This document shows positions 37,202 through 45,622 of a stretch of 64,000 nucleotides of DNA, piece after piece. Both the position numbers and the translations under genes were made by a program. The first letter of the stretch is position 1, and each line of letters starts with the position of its first letter. A model generated the notes under the pieces. The model was given only the letters and a program-made list of their open reading frames with translations, had not been told where the DNA came from and ran no database searches. This DNA is from Mesorhizobium_B sp963522145 (GTDB lineage: Bacteria; Pseudomonadota; Alphaproteobacteria; Rhizobiales; Rhizobiaceae), in the NCBI GenBank assembly GCA_963522145.1, contig CAUQXI010000009.1, positions 52,518 to 116,517 of the forward strand, written 5' to 3'.

Positions 37202-38422
37202 ATGCAGCAATTCGCCAATGCGCGTGATGCGGCGCTCGCGCTTCGTCCTGACGATCCCGTCTACTGCTTCCGGCCCGAGGTGCTGAAGGCCGACGCGCGG
37301 GGCTTCATGGCGATGTTTCCCGGCAGGACAGCTTATGCGGTGAAGACAAACGGCGAGCCGCTCGTGCTGAAGACCCTTGTCGAGGCAGGCGTGAGTGCCT
37401 TCGACGTGGCATCTCCCGGCGAGTTCGCCGCGGTCCGCGCCGTCTCCGCCGATGCCGAGATGCTTTACATGCACCCGGTCAAGGCGCAGTCCGACATTCG
37501 TCTGGCGCTGGAGAAATACGGCATCCGCGTCATCGCGCTCGACCACGAGGACGAACTCAACAAGCTGCTGCGGGTCACACGCGCGCTCGACATCGACCCC
37601 GGCGCACTATCGGTCTTCGTGCGGATCCAGACCAAGGGCCAGGCGGCGTATGAATTGTCCAAGAAGTTCGGCGCAGGCCCGGCCTATGCGGTAGAGCTCT
37701 GCCAGCGCCTACATCGCGCCGGCTTCAAGGTGGGGCTGTGCTTCCACGTCGGAAGCCAGATCGAGGATCCCGACACCTATGAGCGCGCGCTCGCCTCCGC
37801 CGACTGGGTGCGCAACCGCGTCGGTTTTCCGCTAGCCGGTCTCGATCTCGGCGGCGGCTTTCCGGCGGATTATGGACGCGATCCGCAATCCCGCAAGCCT
37901 GCCATGCCCTCGATCGGCGAGATCATGTCGCGGCTGCGGGGCGACATCGTGGATTACGGCTTCGACACGATGCCGCTGGTCGCCGAGCCGGGCCGCGTGA
38001 TCGTCGCCCGCGCCTTCTCGCTGATCGTGCGCGTTCTGCTCCGCAAGGGGCGCCGACTTTACATCAATGACGGCATCTGGGCGTCTTTGTCCGATTCATG
38101 GACGGGCAAGATCACGCTGCCGGCGCGCTTCATTCCCGATCCCGCCATCCGCACGCGCAACGGCGACCAAAAAGCCATCGTGCCCTTCAAGGTCTGCGGC
38201 GCGACCTGCGATTCCGTCGACATCCTGTCCCGCCCATTCTGGCTGCCTGAAACGCTCGACACCGGCGATTGGGTCGAGATCGGACATATCGGCGCCTATT
38301 CGCTGTCGCTGCGGACGCGTTTCAACGGGTTCTATCCAGACACTTTCGTGGAAGTCACGACGCCCTTCGAAGAGGGCGCGGCGCCTGAAGGGTTCGCGAG
38401 CTTGGAAACCATGGCGGACTGA
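37202..38422 (+). CDS. PLP-dependent decarboxylase, ornithine decarboxylase-like (fold type III)
   Basis: A 406-residue alanine-racemase-fold decarboxylase of the eukaryotic-type ODC/DABA decarboxylase group. The cofactor Lys48 lies in GRTAYAVKTN. FHVGSQIED, GLDLGGGFPADYG and AEPGR are PLP-binding motifs, and CGATCDSVD carries the catalytic Cys of ODC-type enzymes. It would decarboxylate ornithine (to putrescine) or a similar basic amino acid. Lysine/ornithine specificity cannot be settled from sequence inspection. It stands alone, preceded by a gap with no other gene on its strand. Confidence 0.88.
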   Translation: MQQFANARDAALALRPDDPVYCFRPEVLKADARGFMAMFPGRTAYAVKTNGEPLVLKTLVEAGVSAFDVASPGEFAAVRAVSADAEMLYMHPVKAQSDIRLALEKYGIRVIALDHEDELNKLLRVTRALDIDPGALSVFVRIQTKGQAAYELSKKFGAGPAYAVELCQRLHRAGFKVGLCFHVGSQIEDPDTYERALASADWVRNRVGFPLAGLDLGGGFPADYGRDPQSRKPAMPSIGEIMSRLRGDIVDYGFDTMPLVAEPGRVIVARAFSLIVRVLLRKGRRLYINDGIWASLSDSWTGKITLPARFIPDPAIRTRNGDQKAIVPFKVCGATCDSVDILSRPFWLPETLDTGDWVEIGHIGAYSLSLRTRFNGFYPDTFVEVTTPFEEGAAPEGFASLETMAD

Positions 38423-38547
38423 GCCGAGAAGTTGTCCCGCGCCGGCGCAAGTTCGGCCATCTTCGCGCTTTAAGTCACACGCTCCGCGCTTGAACGACAT
38501 CTCCAGCGCGTGAAACGTTCATTTGAACCACGTTCGGAGGTCAACGC

Positions 38548-38850
38548 ATGCGCACGGTGCTTCTTCTTTTTCTCGCCATCATCCCTGTTTCCGCCAGTGC
38601 CGCGGAAAGCTGTGCTCCTGTCAGCACCGATGCGCGTATCTTGGCCTCGCCCGCGGCAGACGACATCCATCCGGACTGGAACGACGGCAGCGCGGTCGGC
38701 ATGGCCTGGTCGCTCGACTCGGTCCGCGAAGAGGAGGGCGAGGACGGCGACTTGTATCTCTTCGGCGACCTGATCAACCCGCGCGGCGAGGTCGCAACGC
38801 AAGGCGTGTTCGTGCCGGCGGCTGAGTGGGAATGCGGTGGGGAGGAGTGA
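38548..38850 (+). CDS. Small secreted acidic protein of unknown function
   Basis: A 100-residue protein with a signal peptide (MRTVLLLFLAIIPVSASA, cleavage before AESC). The mature part is strongly acidic (SVREEEGEDGDLYLFGDL) with two cysteines near its ends (ESCAPV and EWECGGEE), possibly one disulfide. CGGAGG precedes the start at good spacing. No family recognised and no operon partner: it lies between the decarboxylase and a convergent outer membrane protein gene. Confidence 0.65.
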   Translation: MRTVLLLFLAIIPVSASAAESCAPVSTDARILASPAADDIHPDWNDGSAVGMAWSLDSVREEEGEDGDLYLFGDLINPRGEVATQGVFVPAAEWECGGEE

Positions 38851-38928
38851 GGCGGAACCTCGCCAGATCGCGAAATCACCCGCGCGGCACCAAGCCGGCG
38901 CGAGTGATTGTAGAGTCCGACTAAAGAA

Positions 38929-39705
38929 TTAGAAGCGGAAGTTGAGGCCGAACTTCACGAGGTGAAGCTTAACATCCTCGTCCACGCTTCCCCTGAAATC
39001 GTTGGCGATCTCATCTTCGCCCAGGTCCACGAAGGAATATTCGAGCTGGCCTGACAGATGGTCCGTGAAGGCATATTCGACGCCGGCGCCAACGGTGTAA
39101 CCCGTCTTGTTGTCGTGGTCCTCACCGGACTCGAGGCCATCATCGAACTCGTATTCCATCTCACCATAGGCAAAGCCGCCATGAGCGTAGATGAGCGCGC
39201 GGTCCATGGCGTAGCCGACGCGACCGCGTACGGTGCCGAGATAGTTGAGGCGGGATGAGAAGTCGCCTTCGCCCACAGCGAGTATGTCAAAATCGTCCCC
39301 GTCGCCAATCACTTCTCGGCCGCCGACGTCGTAGCTGTATTCGGCTTCGTTGCTCGTGTAGGCGATGTCGGCCACTGCGCCGAACACCCAGTTTCCGGAC
39401 TGATAGTCATAGCCAACCTGGGCACCGATGAACCCTCCGTCGGAGGAAAGGTCAGCCTCGTCGTCGCCGTCAAAGAGATCGAAGAAGGAGCTAACAGGGG
39501 GCTGCCTGAACGTGGTCAGCGTGTTGGCATCCAGCGTGTATTCGCGATCACCGCCGGCATAACCACCGACCGCACCGATATAGGCACCGGTCCAAGTGAA
39601 GACCTCGACCGGCATAGGCACAGGCTCCTCCACCACGGCATCGGCAGCATGTGACGCGATGGTCAGGGCGAGAAGGGAGGCGGCGGTGGCGAGTGCAAGC
39701 TTCAT
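38929..39705 (-). CDS. Outer membrane beta-barrel protein, Omp25/Omp31-like
   Basis: A 258-residue outer membrane protein of the rhizobial/Brucella Omp25-Omp31 type. The signal peptide (MKLALATAASLLALTIASHA) is followed by TWTGAYIGAVGGYAGG, the usual first strand. Alternating strands include FIGAQVGYDYQSGNWVFGAVADIAY and VRGRVGYAMDRALIYAHGGFAYG, and the protein ends in LHLVKFGLNFRF with a terminal Phe as needed for BAM insertion. The start at 39705 is preceded by GAGAG; an in-frame ATG at 39717 lacks a ribosome-binding site. The gene probably encodes an eight-stranded barrel that stabilises the envelope. Confidence 0.9.
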   Translation of the reverse strand: MKLALATAASLLALTIASHAADAVVEEPVPMPVEVFTWTGAYIGAVGGYAGGDREYTLDANTLTTFRQPPVSSFFDLFDGDDEADLSSDGGFIGAQVGYDYQSGNWVFGAVADIAYTSNEAEYSYDVGGREVIGDGDDFDILAVGEGDFSSRLNYLGTVRGRVGYAMDRALIYAHGGFAYGEMEYEFDDGLESGEDHDNKTGYTVGAGVEYAFTDHLSGQLEYSFVDLGEDEIANDFRGSVDEDVKLHLVKFGLNFRF

Positions 39706-39910
39706 GGCGGCTCTCATCGAGTTGATGAAGCAGAGTTACCTTTGGTCATGACGCTGCGGTAGTGCAAAGAAGCAACACTCTGTCGAATGATAGATTACTG
39801 CCCAATCAGGTCGTGGCGCATTGATCGAGCTTGCTCAATCGATCGGCGCGGCCTGAGGGATAGCGGAGAGGGTGCTTGGTACGACCGCAGGACGGGCAAA
39901 CGAGACATCG

Positions 39911-41089
39911 CTAGAGCTGCGCGAGCAGCTCCTGCGTCGGCCACCCGTCCACCACCATGCCGAGCCTGATCTGCTCCTGTCGTACGGCTTCGCGGGTGGC
40001 GGTGCCGAGGATGCCGTCCACGCCGCCGACATGGTAGCCGCGTGCTTCGAGCTTGGTCTGAAGCTCCTTCATCGCGGCGAGGTCGAGGCCGGGCTGGGGA
40101 TCGCGGGGGTCGAAGGCCGGAGCGCCGGCGAGGCGCGCGGCGAGGTTTGCGGCGGTGAGCGTGTAAACCGCCGACTGGTTCCATTCGAGATAAACGTCGT
40201 AATTCGCGTAAGCCAGGAAGGCCGGGCCGCGATGGCCCTGGGGAAGGACGAGGCCTGCGGCCAGGTCGTTGCCGGGAAGCGGGGAGCCGTCGCGATAGGT
40301 GACGCCCCACTCTGCCCACTTGGCAAGCGGCAGCTTGTTGGTGCGGCCGGTCTGGTCCCAGGGCAGGGCGTCGGGAACGCGCACCTCCTCGATCCAGGGC
40401 TCGCCGCGGCGCCAGCCGCGCGACTGGATTTTCGCGGCGGTCGTCATGATCACGTCCGGCGCATCGTTGCGCACGTCGATCTGGCCGTCACCGTCACCGT
40501 CTTGGCCGAGCTTGAGGATGTCGGAGGGCAGCATCTGCGTCTGGCCGACCTCGCCCGCCCAGGCTCCTTTCACATCCGCCGGCAACTCGCCGCGATCGAT
40601 CAGAGTAAGCAGCGGCACCACCTGCGGCCGGAACAGTTCGGGCCGGCGGCAGTCATGCGACAGGGTCAGGAGAGCGTTGAGCGAGCCGAAATCGCCCTGT
40701 ACGGCGCCGAAGTCGGTTTCAAGCGCCCAGAAGGCGGCGATCACCGGGCCGGGCACGCCGAACTGCTCTTCGGCGCGCGCAAACACATCGGCATATTTCT
40801 TGAGGTTCTGCGCGCCCTGCTTGAGCCGATAGGCCGAGATCATCCGGCCGGAGAACTCGGTGAAGGTCTGGGAGAAGACTGCCTGCGAGCGGTCGCGCGC
40901 GAGAACCTTGTCGTCGATGCGCCCGTCGGCCAGCGCCGCGAGCCCGCGCTCCCCGACGCCGGCGGCGACTGCTTCCGCGCGGATGCCGTCGCGCCAGGCG
41001 GTGAAGTCTCCGCCGCAGGATTGCGCCAGGGCAGGCGAGGCCGCGCCCAAAGCGGACGCCGCCGCCAACATTATCGCCGCTGCCTTCAT
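39911..41089 (-). CDS. Lytic murein transglycosylase (MltB/SltB type) with peptidoglycan-binding domain
   Basis: A 392-residue periplasmic enzyme that cleaves the glycan strand with 1,6-anhydro product. The signal peptide ends at SPALAQS. The GH103 domain shows the catalytic Glu in AAFWALETDFGAVQGD and the family features AWAGEVGQTQMLPSD and GDGQIDVRNDAPD. The C-terminal ~65 residues form a peptidoglycan-binding domain (LQTKLEARGYHVGGVDGILGTATREAVRQEQ). ATG at 41089 follows AAGGGTG; longer in-frame forms add non-conserved residues. It sits next to a lysozyme gene on the same strand. Confidence 0.92.
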   Translation of the reverse strand: MKAAAIMLAAASALGAASPALAQSCGGDFTAWRDGIRAEAVAAGVGERGLAALADGRIDDKVLARDRSQAVFSQTFTEFSGRMISAYRLKQGAQNLKKYADVFARAEEQFGVPGPVIAAFWALETDFGAVQGDFGSLNALLTLSHDCRRPELFRPQVVPLLTLIDRGELPADVKGAWAGEVGQTQMLPSDILKLGQDGDGDGQIDVRNDAPDVIMTTAAKIQSRGWRRGEPWIEEVRVPDALPWDQTGRTNKLPLAKWAEWGVTYRDGSPLPGNDLAAGLVLPQGHRGPAFLAYANYDVYLEWNQSAVYTLTAANLAARLAGAPAFDPRDPQPGLDLAAMKELQTKLEARGYHVGGVDGILGTATREAVRQEQIRLGMVVDGWPTQELLAQL

Positions 41090-41206
41090 CCGAGCACCCT
41101 TCCGCTTGCCGCGCATCTCATTCACGCGAGCATCTGGGCGGAAGCATGGAATAATCAACGGGCAGCGCGGTTCAGGAAGGCCCGATCCACAGGTGACCGC
41201 GGGCGC

Positions 41207-42004
41207 TCAGTGGCTGTTCGCCCGCAACCATTTGTTCCAAGCGCCGACATTGCCGTTGAAGACGTTGATGTCGGCATTGCCGTTGATCCCCGGCACGACG
41301 CCCGTCCCGGTATATTGCCAGAACGTCCACGGGTGGTCGCCGTAGCGCGAGTTTGGATGGCCGGCGACGGAACGCAGCCAGTAGGGATAGCCGCGGAAGC
41401 CCGACAGGCCGTTGTCCTCGAAGAAGTCGATCGAAGTGTAGATGATGGGCTTCTTGCCGTAATGCCTTTCCACGATCTGGAGAAAGGTCTTCATCTCGCT
41501 GCGCACGGTCTCGGCAGGCGGCCGCTTCTTGCAGGTGGGCGAGTCCGGGTTCCACTCCATGTCGAGCACGGGCGGCAGCGCCCCGCGCTCCTTCGGCACG
41601 TTCTCGATGAACCAGCGCGCCTGCTCGGCGGCCGTGCGGCAGAAATAATAGAAGTGGTACGCCGCGCGCGGCACGCCCGCTCCCCTCGCGGAGCGCCAGT
41701 GGTCCGCGAACTGGCTGTCCACCCTGTCGCCGCCTTCCGTCGCCTTGATGAAGGCGAAGGAGATGCCGGCCGCGTGCGCCCTGGGCCAATCGACGTCGCG
41801 CTGGTATTTTGAAACGTCCGTTCCATGCACCGCATAGCGCAGCGGCGAGCTTGTCATGCCCCATTCGTGGGGATCGTTGTCGCCGAAGCGCGGGCTGGTC
41901 ACGATCGTTCCGCCAAGCGGCTGGGCGCCCGACGGCGACAGATCGTCCACCGTGGAGCAGCCGGCAAGAGCCGTCAGAGCCAGCCCGATCAGCAAGCGTC
42001 GCAT
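41207..42004 (-). CDS. Glycoside hydrolase family 25 lysozyme, lipoprotein
   Basis: A 265-residue GH25 muramidase. The start at 42004 has GAGG at the best spacing, although the adjacent ATG at 42010 is possible. The lipobox LTALAGC gives a lipoprotein with acylation at the Cys. The catalytic domain shows HGTDVSKYQRDVDW, AYHFYYFCR, the catalytic DxE in PPVLDMEWN, and TFWQYTGTGVVPGINGNADINVFN at the end. It would cut beta-1,4 bonds in murein from the periplasm. Its nearness to the transglycosylase suggests a shared role in wall remodelling. Confidence 0.92.
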   Translation of the reverse strand: MRRLLIGLALTALAGCSTVDDLSPSGAQPLGGTIVTSPRFGDNDPHEWGMTSSPLRYAVHGTDVSKYQRDVDWPRAHAAGISFAFIKATEGGDRVDSQFADHWRSARGAGVPRAAYHFYYFCRTAAEQARWFIENVPKERGALPPVLDMEWNPDSPTCKKRPPAETVRSEMKTFLQIVERHYGKKPIIYTSIDFFEDNGLSGFRGYPYWLRSVAGHPNSRYGDHPWTFWQYTGTGVVPGINGNADINVFNGNVGAWNKWLRANSH

Positions 42005-42233
42005 CGTCATCCTCAACCGGCCGGCCTTCAACTCGCGGACCGAGCCTGCTCCTTCATGAGGGATCATGGTTTATTTTCGGTTCATCCAACAGGCGCCTCA
42101 TATGTGCCTTTGCCGTCGCCAGGCAGTTGCAGAAGGCGGATTGTCACCGTGCAAAGGCAACCTCCCTCCTGTCCGACCATTTAACCTGCCAAGACCCTCG
42201 CGGTCGGATGTTGTTCGGCAATGGAGATATGTC

Positions 42234-42665
42234 ATGAAGAAGTTCGTTCTGGGATCGATCGCGGCTGCCGCACTGCTGACGGTCGCGGCTTGCAGCGACA
42301 GTGACAATAACAAGCAGGGCGCCGCATCCGACAGGAGCAGCACGGTCGCGCCGACGACCAGCGATCCGGCGAGAACACCTCCGGCTCCCTCAGGCAGCAC
42401 CACCAGCGGAAACACAGGCACTTCCAGCGGCACGGCGCCGGCCTCGTCAGGCACCAGTGCGACATCGCCAGCAGCCACGGGCTCCTCTGGCGCTACCGTT
42501 GCGCCGACCACTGACAACACCTCATCGCAGACGATTGACATGCAGCCGAACAAGCCGTCCAGCGGCACGGGCGGTCCCGTGGAATCCACCACGCCGTCGG
42601 ATTCAAGTGGCACGCAGCCTGCAACACGCCCGGCTGATGGCGTGCCCGCCACATCGGGTCAGTAA
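42234..42665 (+). CDS. Low-complexity Ser/Thr/Pro-rich lipoprotein
   Basis: A 143-residue lipoprotein. The signal peptide ends in the lipobox LLTVAAC. The rest is almost all Ser, Thr, Pro, Gly and Ala (for example SGTSATSPAATGSSGATVAP), predicted to be disordered. ATGGAGA provides the ribosome-binding site. Composition suggests a flexible surface-exposed or periplasm-spanning linker protein rather than an enzyme. A good terminator follows. No family recognised; low-complexity sequence makes homology searches unreliable. Confidence 0.72.
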   Translation: MKKFVLGSIAAAALLTVAACSDSDNNKQGAASDRSSTVAPTTSDPARTPPAPSGSTTSGNTGTSSGTAPASSGTSATSPAATGSSGATVAPTTDNTSSQTIDMQPNKPSSGTGGPVESTTPSDSSGTQPATRPADGVPATSGQ

Positions 42666-42709
42666 ACCATAATCAGGCAGCTCCTTTCGGAGTTTGCCCC
42701 GCCTCCTCA

Positions 42710-42736
42710 AAAAGGCCGGATTTGATCCGGCCTTTT
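42710..42736 (+). terminator. Rho-independent terminator after the lipoprotein gene
   Basis: AAAAGGCCGGA (42710-42720) pairs perfectly with TCCGGCCTTTT (42726-42736) around the loop TTTGA, and a C/T-rich sequence follows. It lies 45 bases after the lipoprotein stop codon. Confidence 0.85.
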
Positions 42737-42924
42737 CTGCTTGCGGATTCATGCCGCATCGAAGACTCTCGGCTGTCTCGCCGCAAAAATCTTCTCCGTC
42801 GAGGAAGCCCTGAGCTGCCAAGGAATTACGTGTGTCCGCTTGTCGAGAACTCTGCCGCCGGTCGGAAGACAGTCGTGACGTCGCTTTTCCGCGGCGCCGG
42901 GCCGTTGAGCTGATAACCTCATCG

Positions 42925-43644
42925 ATGATGTCGATCTGGAACCGACTGGGCGAGATCGTTGTCCGTGCCTCCAGGGCGTCGCGGCTCAACGGGCTCGTGG
43001 AGGCGGTCCGGTCAGTTTATGCAGGTGATCCCGCCCTGCGGCGCAAGGTTGCGTTTTCTGTCGCCATGATCGCGCTTTCGGCCAAGATGGCCAGGGCGGA
43101 CGGCGTGGTGACGCAGGATGAGGTTCAAGCCTTCAACCAGATCTTTGCCGTTCCGGCTGCCGAAACCCGCAACGTGGCGCGGCTCTACGATCTTGCCCAG
43201 GGCGACGTGGCCGGATTTGAAGCCTATGCGGAGCGCATGGCGCGGCTCTGCCGCAACGGGGAAGAAGGCGATGGCGCGTTGCTCGAGGACGTGCTGGACG
43301 GGCTGTTCCACATCGCGAAATCGGACGGGCTGTTCCACGAACGCGAGAACCGCTTCCTTCGTCGTGTGGCGGAAATCTTCGAGGTCAGCGAGGCGCGCTA
43401 CGAAGCTCTGCTGGCTCGGCATGTGGATGCCGGCGCAGGTGATCCGTGGCGGGTGCTGGGCGTCGAGCGGACGCTGCCATTCCCCGAAATTCGGCGCCAT
43501 TATCGCAAGCTGGTTGCCGCGAACCATCCCGATCGGCTGATTGCCCGGGGGTTGCCCGAGGAGTTCATCGCCATCGCGACCCGTCGCGTGGCAGCGATCA
43601 ACACCGCCTTCGAGACCATCGAGCGGGGCGCTCTTCCCGCATGA
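42925..43644 (+). CDS. TerB/DjlA-type protein with C-terminal DnaJ domain
   Basis: A 239-residue protein. Residues about 30-160 form a TerB-like helical domain (IALSAKMARADGVVTQDEVQAF, LLEDVLDGLFHIAKSDGLFHERE). Residues about 170-239 form a J domain with the HPD motif in AANHPDRLIARGLPEEF, which recruits Hsp70. This layout is common in alphaproteobacteria and resembles DjlA without its membrane anchor. The stop overlaps the start of the amidase gene by ATGA, so the two are translationally coupled. The start at 42925 is the first of two adjacent ATGs. Confidence 0.88.
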   Translation: MMSIWNRLGEIVVRASRASRLNGLVEAVRSVYAGDPALRRKVAFSVAMIALSAKMARADGVVTQDEVQAFNQIFAVPAAETRNVARLYDLAQGDVAGFEAYAERMARLCRNGEEGDGALLEDVLDGLFHIAKSDGLFHERENRFLRRVAEIFEVSEARYEALLARHVDAGAGDPWRVLGVERTLPFPEIRRHYRKLVAANHPDRLIARGLPEEFIAIATRRVAAINTAFETIERGALPA

Positions 43645-44393
43645 GCGAAGGCTTCGCGGCGGATTACCCCGGCGCGCGGCTTCGGTTCTCGCCCAATTGG
43701 GGAGAGCGGCGCGGCACGGCATCCCCGGACATCATCCTTCTGCATTATACCGGGATGGAGTCGGGCGCGCATGCCGAGGATCGGCTTTGCGACGCGGGGA
43801 GCGAAGTGTCCTGCCACTACCTTGTCCATGAGGACGGGGCGGTCGCGCAGATGGTGGCCGAGGCAAACCGCGCATGGCACGCCGGCGCAAGTTCCTGGAC
43901 TGGGAGCGGCGACCTCAACTCACGCTCGATCGGAATCGAGATCGTCAATCGCGGCCACGGGCTCGGCTATCCTGATTTTCCCCCCAGGCAGATCGAGGCG
44001 GTGATCGCGCTCTGCCGCTCCATCATGGCGCGGCATGCGATCCCCGCGCATCGCGTGCTGGCTCATTCGGATGTCGCGCCGGGTCGCAAGCTCGATCCGG
44101 GGGAGAAATTCCCATGGGCGCGGCTGGCCGAGGCAGGCGCGGCCTTCCATGTGCCGGCCGTTGACGGCGAGGAGCCGGAGCTTCAGGCGGGCGATCAGGG
44201 CCGCGCCGTGGTGGCGCTTCAGGAGGATCTGGCGCGCATCGGCTACGGCATCGAGGCCAACGGCGTATTCGATGACCGCACCGTCGCCGTGGTGGCGGCC
44301 TTTCAGCGCCGCTTCCGGCAGGCGCTCGTGAGCGGGGAAGCCGACCGGGGAACGCTGCTGACGATCCAGCGCGTGCTTGCCGCCCTGCCGTGA
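43641..44393 (+). CDS. N-acetylmuramoyl-L-alanine amidase (AmpD type) with peptidoglycan-binding domain
   Basis: A 250-residue Zn amidase of the amidase_2 family, cutting the bond between muramic acid and the stem peptide, as in anhydro-muropeptide recycling. The Zn ligands are visible in IILLHYTGM (His), HYLVHEDG and LAHSDVAPGRKLDPG (His and Asp). The C-terminal ~65 residues form a peptidoglycan-binding domain (LQEDLARIGYGIEANGVFDDRTVAVVAAFQ). No signal peptide is seen, which fits a cytoplasmic AmpD role. The start overlaps the DnaJ-domain gene by ATGA. Confidence 0.92.
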   Translation: MSEGFAADYPGARLRFSPNWGERRGTASPDIILLHYTGMESGAHAEDRLCDAGSEVSCHYLVHEDGAVAQMVAEANRAWHAGASSWTGSGDLNSRSIGIEIVNRGHGLGYPDFPPRQIEAVIALCRSIMARHAIPAHRVLAHSDVAPGRKLDPGEKFPWARLAEAGAAFHVPAVDGEEPELQAGDQGRAVVALQEDLARIGYGIEANGVFDDRTVAVVAAFQRRFRQALVSGEADRGTLLTIQRVLAALP

Positions 44394-44406
44394 AGTCGGA
44401 TTTGGG

Positions 44407-44435
44407 TTGCAATCGCGCGCCCGACGCTTTCTAAG
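44407..44435 (+). promoter_or_regulatory. Candidate rnpB promoter
   Basis: TTGCAA at 44407-44412 and TCTAAG at 44430-44435 are 17 bases apart, resembling -35 and -10 boxes. Transcription would start close to 44441, where the first helix of the RNase P RNA begins. Confidence 0.55.
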
Positions 44436-44440
44436 CGCCC

Positions 44441-44842
44441 TGCCAGCCGGCCGGGCGGCCGCACCCGCGAATGCTGAAAGGCAGCGGGTGAGGAAAGTCC
44501 GGGCTCCATGGAAATACGGTGCCGGGTAACGCCCGGCGGGGGCAACCCCAGGGAAAGTGCCACAGAAAGCAAACCGCCCGGTTTTTGTGCCGGGCAAGGG
44601 TGAAAGGGTGGGGTAAGAGCCCACCGCGCGCCTGGCAACAGGGGCGGCAGGGCAAACCCCACCGGGAGCAAGACCGAATAGGGGCGGCGCGAGGGAGCAA
44701 TCCTTCGGAGGCATTTTCCAGCCTGTCGCCCGGGTAGGTCGCGTGAGACGCAAGGCGACATGCGTTCAAGAGGAATGGCCGCCACGTTTTCGCGTGCCTG
44801 CACGCGGAGGCCATACAGAACCCGGCTTATAGGCCGGCTGGC
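44441..44842 (+). ncRNA. rnpB: RNase P RNA, bacterial type A
   Basis: The catalytic RNA that trims 5' leaders from tRNA precursors. The outer helix P1 is formed by TGCCAGCCGG (44441-44450) and its complement at 44833-44842. Conserved core blocks are present in order: GAGGAAAGTCCGGGCTCC, ACAGAAAGC, GAGCAAGACCGAATAGG, AGAGGAATGGCC and ATACAGAACCCGGCTTA. The length of about 402 bases is normal. It follows the amidase gene by 47 bases, which contain a likely promoter. No clear terminator is visible directly after it. Confidence 0.95.
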
Positions 44843-45547
44843 ACTTCGTTTCAGCATCCTTGATCGACGCGCAAGCATCGCAGTGCGGCCCGGCGGTGCC
44901 GATCGGGATCGAACTTCCCGGCATGCCGCTCTAGCTGCCGATCATAGATTGTTCGCATCCATTCCGACGATGTTGCAGGGACGCTACAGATTTCCTTTCG
45001 CCCTGCCTGAGGGCAGCCAAATTCACCGGCCGATCTGGCGTCAAAACGAAAGGTGAACCGCGGGTGAAATCCGAGGCTTGAGCGGGCGTCGATCCTGATC
45101 TTTATCGCAGTGCCTCGGAGGCTCGTAGCCCAGTCTCGACTGGACAGTGGAGATGAACGCCGGACATCGGTTTACGAGTTGCGGGCCGGTTGCCCGTTCT
45201 AACCAGATGTCCCGGGGCCTCAACAATTTCAATGGGTTAAAATTAACTCTTCGTTAGGCTTAAGCCCTCATAAAGGATTTCAGAGGGATCGTGGCGATCG
45301 CTCCCCGAAGGTCGAGCGGGACCTTTGGCGGAGGCCGTCCTCGTTGACGCTCGCCGGAGGGCCATGTTAACCCTTTCGTACATTCACGACAGCGTTCCAG
45401 TTCGGGCAAAGGCGTCTTTCAACCCGGCCGCATCCACGGCGCGGGCACGGCGAAGCTTTGAGGGCTGGCGGATGAACGTTGCAGGGTTGTGCAGCTCGTT
45501 TGGCGGCAGCTCTGGCACCATTGCGGCCAGATTGAAGGAGGCCTGTT
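44843..45547 (+). other. Gene-poor leader of the dcw cluster; mraZ absent
   Basis: No coding gene was recognised between rnpB and the short ORF before rsmH. In most bacteria mraZ starts this cluster, and here no MraZ motif (for example the conserved Asp-x-Lys-Gly-Arg block) was found in any frame. The region holds an AT-rich stretch around 45230-45275 with a CtrA-like box, likely the cluster promoter. The stretch after it reads open in several frames, but that is common in GC-rich DNA and I see no protein in it. Confidence 0.6.
45243..45257 (+). promoter_or_regulatory. CtrA-like box upstream of the dcw cluster
   Basis: TTAA-N7-TTAG (45243-45246 and 45254-45257) differs at one base from the CtrA consensus TTAA-N7-TTAA(C). 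A further TTAA lies directly upstream at 45237-45240, in an AT-rich island. CtrA, the cell-cycle regulator of alphaproteobacteria, controls division genes in related species, so the position fits. Confidence 0.4.
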
Positions 45548-45622
45548 TTGCGCAAGATCAGGCCTGCCGACGACGCGACAGGCGGCTCTTCGCGCGCAGT
45601 ATGGGCCGATCGCGAATGTTAG
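45548..45622 (+). CDS. Possible leader peptide (24 residues) coupled to rsmH
   Basis: A TTG at 45548 lies 6 bases after a perfect AAGGAGG (45535-45541), the strongest ribosome-binding site in this region. It opens a 24-codon frame (MRKIRPADDA...WADREC) that stops with TAG at 45620-45622. That stop overlaps the likely rsmH ATG at 45616. The arrangement suggests translation of a short leader with reinitiation at rsmH. It could also mark a frameshifted rsmH N-terminus. No similarity to known peptides is claimed. Confidence 0.35.
   Translation: MRKIRPADDATGGSSRAVWADREC

Noticed and set aside
45325..45615. A longer rsmH starting far upstream at 45325
   Set aside because: The extra ~97 residues have no similarity to RsmH N-termini and the frame is probably open by chance. 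The ribosome-binding site in this stretch serves another frame.
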